A stretch of DNA of 64,000 nt from Paragordius varius (taxonomy: Eukaryota > Nematomorpha), in assembly GCA_964247055.1 (NCBI GenBank), contig OZ176051.1, forward strand, positions 12,586,001 through 12,650,000, written 5' to 3'. A program made the position numbers and the translations under genes. Every line of letters begins with the position of its first letter. Position 1 is the first letter of the stretch. The notes beneath the pieces were generated by a model. The model was given only the letters and a program-made list of their open reading frames with translations, searched no databases and had not been told where the DNA came from. Of the stretch, positions 58,393 to 64,000 are shown in pieces.

Positions 58393-59444
58393 TTAAACAG
58401 ATAGGACAAATAATCTATTATACAGCAATTGGTATGGTAATAACAACATTGATAATATGATATCCATCAAGTTTAATACGTAACATAAAATTGTTAAATA
58501 AAAATTATTAAATCTTTCCACCAAAATTATTATTGTATATATAAACATGTGAACAGCGGATAGTGTTAACAAAATATTTATTAAGTTGCGGGCTTGTAAG
58601 TATTTTTTTAATTTCAAAAAGGTATTAGATAAAATATTATTGGTGTCATTTATGGGGGTTACCGTGGCACTATTAAAAAGTGAAAGGGCATTCCGTATTA
58701 ATCCACCATTCATATTCTGAATGCGTCTTAAATGAATTCTTTTAACTGACAAAAACCACACAGCTCCGAAGAAGAATGACAGGCTTTGCGTAAAACTTCC
58801 ATATCTTATTAAATCAGTTATAGTGGTCATTCGATACGGTAATTTATATATAATAAACATTGGAATGACACCAAATGTATGGTTATTTGAAAAACTTAAA
58901 AAGTAATACGGTTCGTTTTCAGTAAATGGTTGTATGTAGTGATGTAAGATGGTCAAATGTTTGTTGCCATAATCATGGTAATCACTTATATTATGATGCG
59001 ATTGAACAGCCCTATTTAACGTTACAAAATATCCAGACATTAGGATTACGTAAAAGGATACAAAAATGGCATATTGAAAGTAAATGAACCCCATTAAACA
59101 TTTATATAGCCGACGAACTATAAGCATACACCTCAGATAAATGTTAGATAAAATGAAGTCCCTAATCACAATTCGAATTTGCAACAGTATTTCGGCCACG
59201 AAACGATTTAAATACCATGTATAAAGATAACACTCCCAAAATAATGGATTTAATTGAATAAGAGCGTTTTGAATATTGGATATAATTATTGCGATACTAA
59301 TGGCGATATAGAATACAATCAGTAATATTGGGCCCTTATTTTTGTTCAGGAGTTGTTAGCCATCTTCCAAGTTACAAGGGGTATCACAACAGTCAAAATT
59401 GTGAGAAAACATATATCCAAAGACAGTAACCATTTTATTAACAT
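58393..59444 (-). pseudogene. Putative seven-transmembrane protein (gene 2, unit C), N-terminal frameshift
   Basis: Homologue of the intact gene 11310-12368. The ATG is at 59442-59444, but four bases present in unit B are missing near 59356 (GTTGTTAGCC against GTTGTTTTTTAGCC), so the first ~33 codons are out of frame with the rest. From 59199 down to 58393 the frame is open for 268 codons and keeps the C-terminal membrane segments that unit B lost. The 3' end is 285 bp from the end of gene 1 in tail-to-tail orientation. Confidence 0.7.
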
Positions 59445-60130
59445 GAGACTCCAATTATTTTTTTAAAACTATTTTTCTTTAAAAATAAACTAATTATATA
59501 AAATTGGGTAAGTGTTAGAATTCAAAATGTTCATGACGCAGTTAATCGTTTTAGCCTATTAATATATCGAATCAACAAGCATCGTAAGTCTTATATTATC
59601 ATTATTAAATTACACAATATTATATTAAATATGAGAAAGATGGCTACATATTTCCCATAATTTTTCTGAATGAACTTCTTTAACATAATTTTCAATGTTA
59701 TTGTAATATCTTAGTTTCATTTTTATTTTTTGGATTATTTATAAGCAACGAAATAATTGTTGCATCAAGTTTAGCCAACGTTAGTTTGAAAATTAAGATG
59801 GTTTTTTAATAATGAATTAGATTGGCCTATAAAGAAAAGTACTATTATCAAAATAATTTATTATTAATCAAATATTTTTTAAATCGTTGCATATATCAAA
59901 TTGCGTGGTAAAAACTTTATCAAGCGTTTTTTATGAATTTCATGGGTTTATTTACAGATAATATAGTAAGATTTTATCAATTTGTGGATATCGTTTAAAA
60001 TCAAAAGTCTCATGTGCCTAAAATTTTGACTTAAACCGAAACAGATTTTGTGAAAATATCGTCAAGATTTTAAATTTATTGATAAACGAATCATTCAATC
60101 AAAATCTTAGGTGATAAAAAGAATCATTTG
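59445..60130. other. 5' flank of gene 2, unit C
   Basis: Homologous to 12369-13178 and 40174-40767/43866-44075. The (TA)n run of the other units is missing here. No insertion at the hAT-1B site (around 59940) or the hAT-2B site (around 60140). Confidence 0.6.
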
Positions 60131-60930
60131 CAAAAAATATATAATACTAAAGTGTTTATACCGTTTGTAACAAGCTTCAAATTATCATATACATAGGGTA
60201 TAAGATCGCGGGTTATAAAAAATATTACTATTATATATATAAATTCTGATATAAAAATGTATTCGGATTATCATGGTGCTTTTGGTTTTGCCCCTTACGA
60301 GGGAGTAGGAAAGTTATTTACACTTTGGTGGATTTCCTATATCAGAAAATTACAAATTGCGCACATTTTATTTTTTTTGTGAAAGCTAATGCTTATTTCA
60401 AAAGATCTCGCTAATCATAAACTACATATTAAAAGCAAAACAAAATTTTAAATACAATGTTTAAAAGGCCTTTAAAAGTCCCAAATGTTACGCTCTAAAA
60501 TGGTCTGATTCTCTTAAAACGCTAAAATGCCCCAAATGGGAGATAAAAATTAAGTACAAGCTTAATTTTGTTACAATTAAAAATTTATACAAATATAAGA
60601 TACTATAAAACACTTCATATTTATAATTCGATGAAGTTGAATCGCTTCTAATTTAAATCATTCCTTTCAAATTTTAGTATGTAAAAAACACATTTTATTT
60701 AAATACATTTGGAGACCACTAGAGTTCAATCGAAATGAGTTGGAATGTTCAGCATCATTGAATTAAGTGGAAAAAGTTTTTTTTATCATAAAACGTATTT
60801 TAGTTACGCCGAAATAGTATATCGCTACTAAAATTTTGCTATTGATTTAATTTTTAATTTTTTTCTGGCAAATTATTTATTGTTGTCAAAGTTTAGTCTA
60901 TATTTTAACTTTGACGCAAAACTTTGACGC
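60131..60930. repeat. Block Q, unit C
   Basis: AT-rich sequence homologous to 22825-23640 and 43950-44830, beginning with the TTTATACCGTTTGTAACAAGC motif (60155). Non-coding. Confidence 0.6.
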
Positions 60931-63570
60931 AGTACAAAATTAAAACATGCCTGTTTTTGGAAATTATTTTACACTTTTGAAAGTGCTTCGAACAAAATTG
61001 CAAAAGATGGGCATTTGAAATATATTTTTTGTTAAAAGCTGAATGCTTTATTTCAAAAATATCACTAAACTATAACATAAACTACATATAAAAAGCATAA
61101 CAATATTTTTTTTAAATAATTAAATTTTTAAATGTGGGCTCTGAAGTCAATTTTTTTAATCTTTTAAAAAGGACTGAGGTCCTTAAACGCAAAATTTCGA
61201 CATTGTGCATTAATTTTAATATATTTTTATGTCAACTAGATAAATTTTTTAAAAATCATACTTTCAAAAATTTGATTTTTAGCAAAATTTTGTTGAGGCA
61301 TACTTTAAATTATTTTGAGCATAATGGAAATATATATATATATATAATTTGATGATGCTAATTTCTCAATCAGAATATGATTTAATTATTCTGTTTTTAA
61401 ATTTATGTTAAATTAAAATGATGTTTTTCACAAAAATTTACAAACAAACCTTTAAATTAAAATTCTAAATGTATAACATCATCGAATTTTTAGAATAAGG
61501 GTTGTATTACATCTTAAAACCTTATACCGTTTCCATCGAGCTTCAAAATTTAGAAGTACGCTAAATCTCAAATTTGTTTATGCAAAAAAAGAAAATTATT
61601 AAAAATTAAAGTTTAGGATAAAAATTAATCATACCTCTCACCTATTGAGTATGTAAAACGTAAAAACTCTTAAATTTATAAAAAAAAGGTTATTTTGAAA
61701 TCATATGCCATATAATATATATCAGGAATAAATTTTCTATATAAATTTCCGTTTGATAATTATAACAAAACATGAACTTTCTAAACCTGATCAAACATTT
61801 ATTAAAAAATTATATTTTAATTTTGTTAGTTTTAAATTTTGAGGCACCTCTTTTTGCGGAAGTAACTGAAATAGCCTGATCTTACGTGCGAAAGGTTGCA
61901 ATCCTAAATATGTATTCGAGCAGAAAATAAAATATTATCCAATTATAAATAGGCCAAGTTTTTACCGCAAAATGAAACATTTTTTACAAACTATGGGGTT
62001 ATTTTTACGGGTACTATATTAAATTCTATAATATTTTTTGAATAAATAAAATTAATATATATTTATAAAAAATTATTATTATTTATTAAAAAAAGCAGTA
62101 CAAAAATGGGCGCTGTACAGGAGCAGTTTTTTTCCAAAAACCCAGCATTGTACTGTAATGTGACCAGATATTTAGAACTTGGACTAATGTGATTAGATAG
62201 GCTGTTTTTCGCAGTACAGTACTGGATTTTCAGAAAAAAAAACTGCGACTGCACTGCGCCCACTTTTGTTCTGCTTTTTGAAATTAAATAATAATTATTT
62301 ATGAATATTTTATTATACATTTAATTTATAAAAAAAAATATTTTAGAATATGATATAGTGACTGTAAAAATAACCCCATAATTTGTAAAGTAATGGTTCA
62401 TTTTGCAGTAAAAAAACTAATCCTAACCTATTTTTAATTGGTTAATATTTTATTTTCCAGAGTTATGAATAAATATGGATTTTGGATCGATCAAACCGCT
62501 TATGATTGCAGGCTTTCGCGAAGTGGCGAAACTATAAATCTAGGACCCCACGGTGAGATTCGGGCTAATTGCCTTTCACTCAGAGCTTCCCCAAAAAGAG
62601 GTGCCTCAAAATTTAAAATTAACAAAGTTAATTTATTATTTTTAATAAATGTTTGTTCAAGTTTAGAGAGTTCATATTTTTTATAATTATCAAACTGAAA
62701 ATTATATAGAAAATTGTTATTCCCGTAACATATTATATAAAATTTATTATATATGCATAAGATTTCGAAAAAACCTTTTTTTCGTATCAAAAAATTAAGG
62801 TTTTGTACGTTTTCACTTGTCATGTGCAAGGTATTATATTTCCTATTTTTTTCTTAAATATATTTTTATTAGTTTTCTTACTATTTGCATTTGAGATATT
62901 TTGTTGAATCGTACTTCTAACGATGATGAAGCATGATGGAAACGGTATAACGCTTTAATTAATAAAACCCTTTTCTGAATAATTCGATGATGTTGAACAT
63001 TCAGAATAATTTAAGGTTTGTTTGCTAGCAAATTTTGGTGAATTTTTGTAAAAAACACAATTTTTATTTAACGAACGAATATTTTAATCAAAATTCTGAG
63101 TGAGAAAAATATTTAAGATTAGGGAATCTAATATATAAAGTGTTATGAATTCTCAACCGTTTATATCGTTTCCCTCATGCTCAAAGTAATAAGAGATATA
63201 CCTCAACAAGATTTTGCGAAAAAATAAATTTTTGAAGTATGCATATTTTAAAAAATATATCTAGTTGATATCAAATTTAGCTATTTAAGATTATTGCACA
63301 ATGTCGGAATTTTCGCGTATTTTAAGAGAACAGTCCATTTTAAAAGAACCAAAAATTTGGAACTTTCAGAGCTCACATCTAAAAATTTTAAATTTTTAAA
63401 AATATAATTGTTTTTTTATGTAGTTTATTTTATATTTTAGTGATATTTTTTGAAATAAAGCATTTAGCTTTTATCAAAAAATATATATGACAAAATTGCG
63501 CACCTTTTGCAATTTTATACGGAGCACCTACCACAAAAGTGTAAATAACTTTCTTTAATAACTCGTAAAA
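60930..63570. repeat. Very long imperfect palindrome
   Basis: The two arms pair across a centre near 62.2 kb. 61522-61544 pairs with 62928-62950 (TTATACCGTTTCCAT), 61841-61855 with 62593-62607 (perfect 15 bp), 61976-62015 with about 62345-62400, 61131-61320 with about 63170-63390, and 60940-61110 with about 63400-63550. The core (62090-62280) pairs GCAGTACAAAAATGGGCGC with GCGCCCACTTTTGTTCTGC. The arms differ by many substitutions and indels. Short frames here (61134-61352, 62063-62320, 62438-62686, 62500-62829) are repeat sequence; I do not call them genes. Confidence 0.75.
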
Positions 63571-64000
63571 TTAAAACCAAGAGCACCATGATAATCCTAA
63601 TATTTTCCTATCAGAATATGTATATTTCATCAGGATTTTTTGTGGAAACTATATTTAGAAAAAGGGATTTATTATATCTTAAAGCGTTATACCGTTTCCA
63701 TCATGCTTCAAAATCGTTATAAATACGCTTCAACAAAATATCTCAAATTTGTTTACAAAAAAATAAGAAAACTGGTACAATTAAAGTTTAGGAAAACATT
63801 AAAAAATATTATACCTCCCACCTAAGTGTAGAAAACGTAAAAAACTCTTAATTTTTTTAATACGAAAAAAAGGTATCACTAAATCATATGCCATATATAA
63901 TAAATTCTAAAATATATTTAACGGGAATAATAATTTTCTATATAATTTTCCGTTTGATAATTAACACTTGTATACAACATATTCATTTTGGTCGTTCGAT
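63571..64000. other. Further Q-type repeat to window end
   Basis: Contains another TTATACCGTTTCCATCATGC motif (63687) followed by sequence like 61545-61760, so it is a further copy in direct orientation to the left arm of the palindrome. Non-coding. Confidence 0.55.

Noticed and set aside
62438-62829. GC-richer stretch near 62480-62600 with open frames on both strands, possibly a gene or structured RNA
   Set aside because: It belongs to one arm of the long palindrome and partly pairs with 61840-61920. No tRNA cloverleaf or other known RNA fold could be made out.

Overview
The window is AT-rich metazoan-type nuclear DNA. The evidence is a eukaryotic AGO-clade Argonaute segment, multipass receptor-like genes, and RTE-type LINEs, Ty3/gypsy elements, hAT and Tc1/IS630-like transposons with their normal target duplications. 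Nothing bacterial is present. I cannot name the species. Most of the sequence is transposons, nested up to four deep, laid over a roughly 12.8-kb tandem duplication of host sequence.

The host framework is a unit present about three times. A is partial and starts near 11.15 kb, B has its genes at 37.9-40.2 kb, and C has its genes at 57.2-59.4 kb. Each full unit holds a tail-to-tail pair of putative seven-transmembrane genes ('gene 1' on +, 'gene 2' on -). After these come an inverted-repeat-rich AT block ('Q'), a degenerate ~315-bp tandem repeat ('R'), and old Ty3/gypsy and LINE fossils. Only gene 2 of unit A (11310-12368) reads open throughout. The B and C genes each carry a different small indel. 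Because the units are paralogous, each later insertion can be compared with an empty site in a sister unit, which fixes many boundaries to the base.

Layout: 1-1024, tail of a Ty3/gypsy element with its 3' LTR. 1.2-9.26 kb, hAT-2A, hAT-1A and hAT-3 remnants and a truncated RTE LINE. 9.4-10.9 kb, a foldback with a hAT MITE in its loop. 11.3-12.4 kb, gene 2 of unit A. 13179-22824, hAT-2B containing an RTE LINE (15055-22294), which contains a short LTR retroelement (17423-21260). 22.8-25.0 kb, block Q. 25012-27496, a Tc1/IS630-like transposon. 27625-30319, a young hAT (hAT-4). 30.3-37.9 kb, block R and fossils. 37.9-40.2 kb, gene pair B. 40776-43857 and 45166-48588, two hAT-1 elements of unusual inverted-duplicate design inside block Q. 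49.7-57.2 kb, block R and fossils again. 57.2-59.4 kb, gene pair C. 59.4-64 kb, block Q with a very large imperfect palindrome.

The most notable item is the LTR element at 17423-21260 (minus strand). Between its near-identical LTRs, directly after the primer-binding-like site, it carries a 262-codon intronless segment of an AGO-clade Argonaute (part of L1, all of PAZ, part of L2), followed by Ty3/gypsy reverse transcriptase/RNase H/integrase sequence. A 5-bp target duplication brackets the whole chimera. This looks like recent capture of a host RNA-silencing gene by a retrotransposon, comparable to host-gene transduction by retroviruses. Other points of interest are the hAT-1 family's built-in antisense partial copy, and the Tc1/IS630-like element whose two ends each consist of exactly eleven 21-bp modules in mirrored order.
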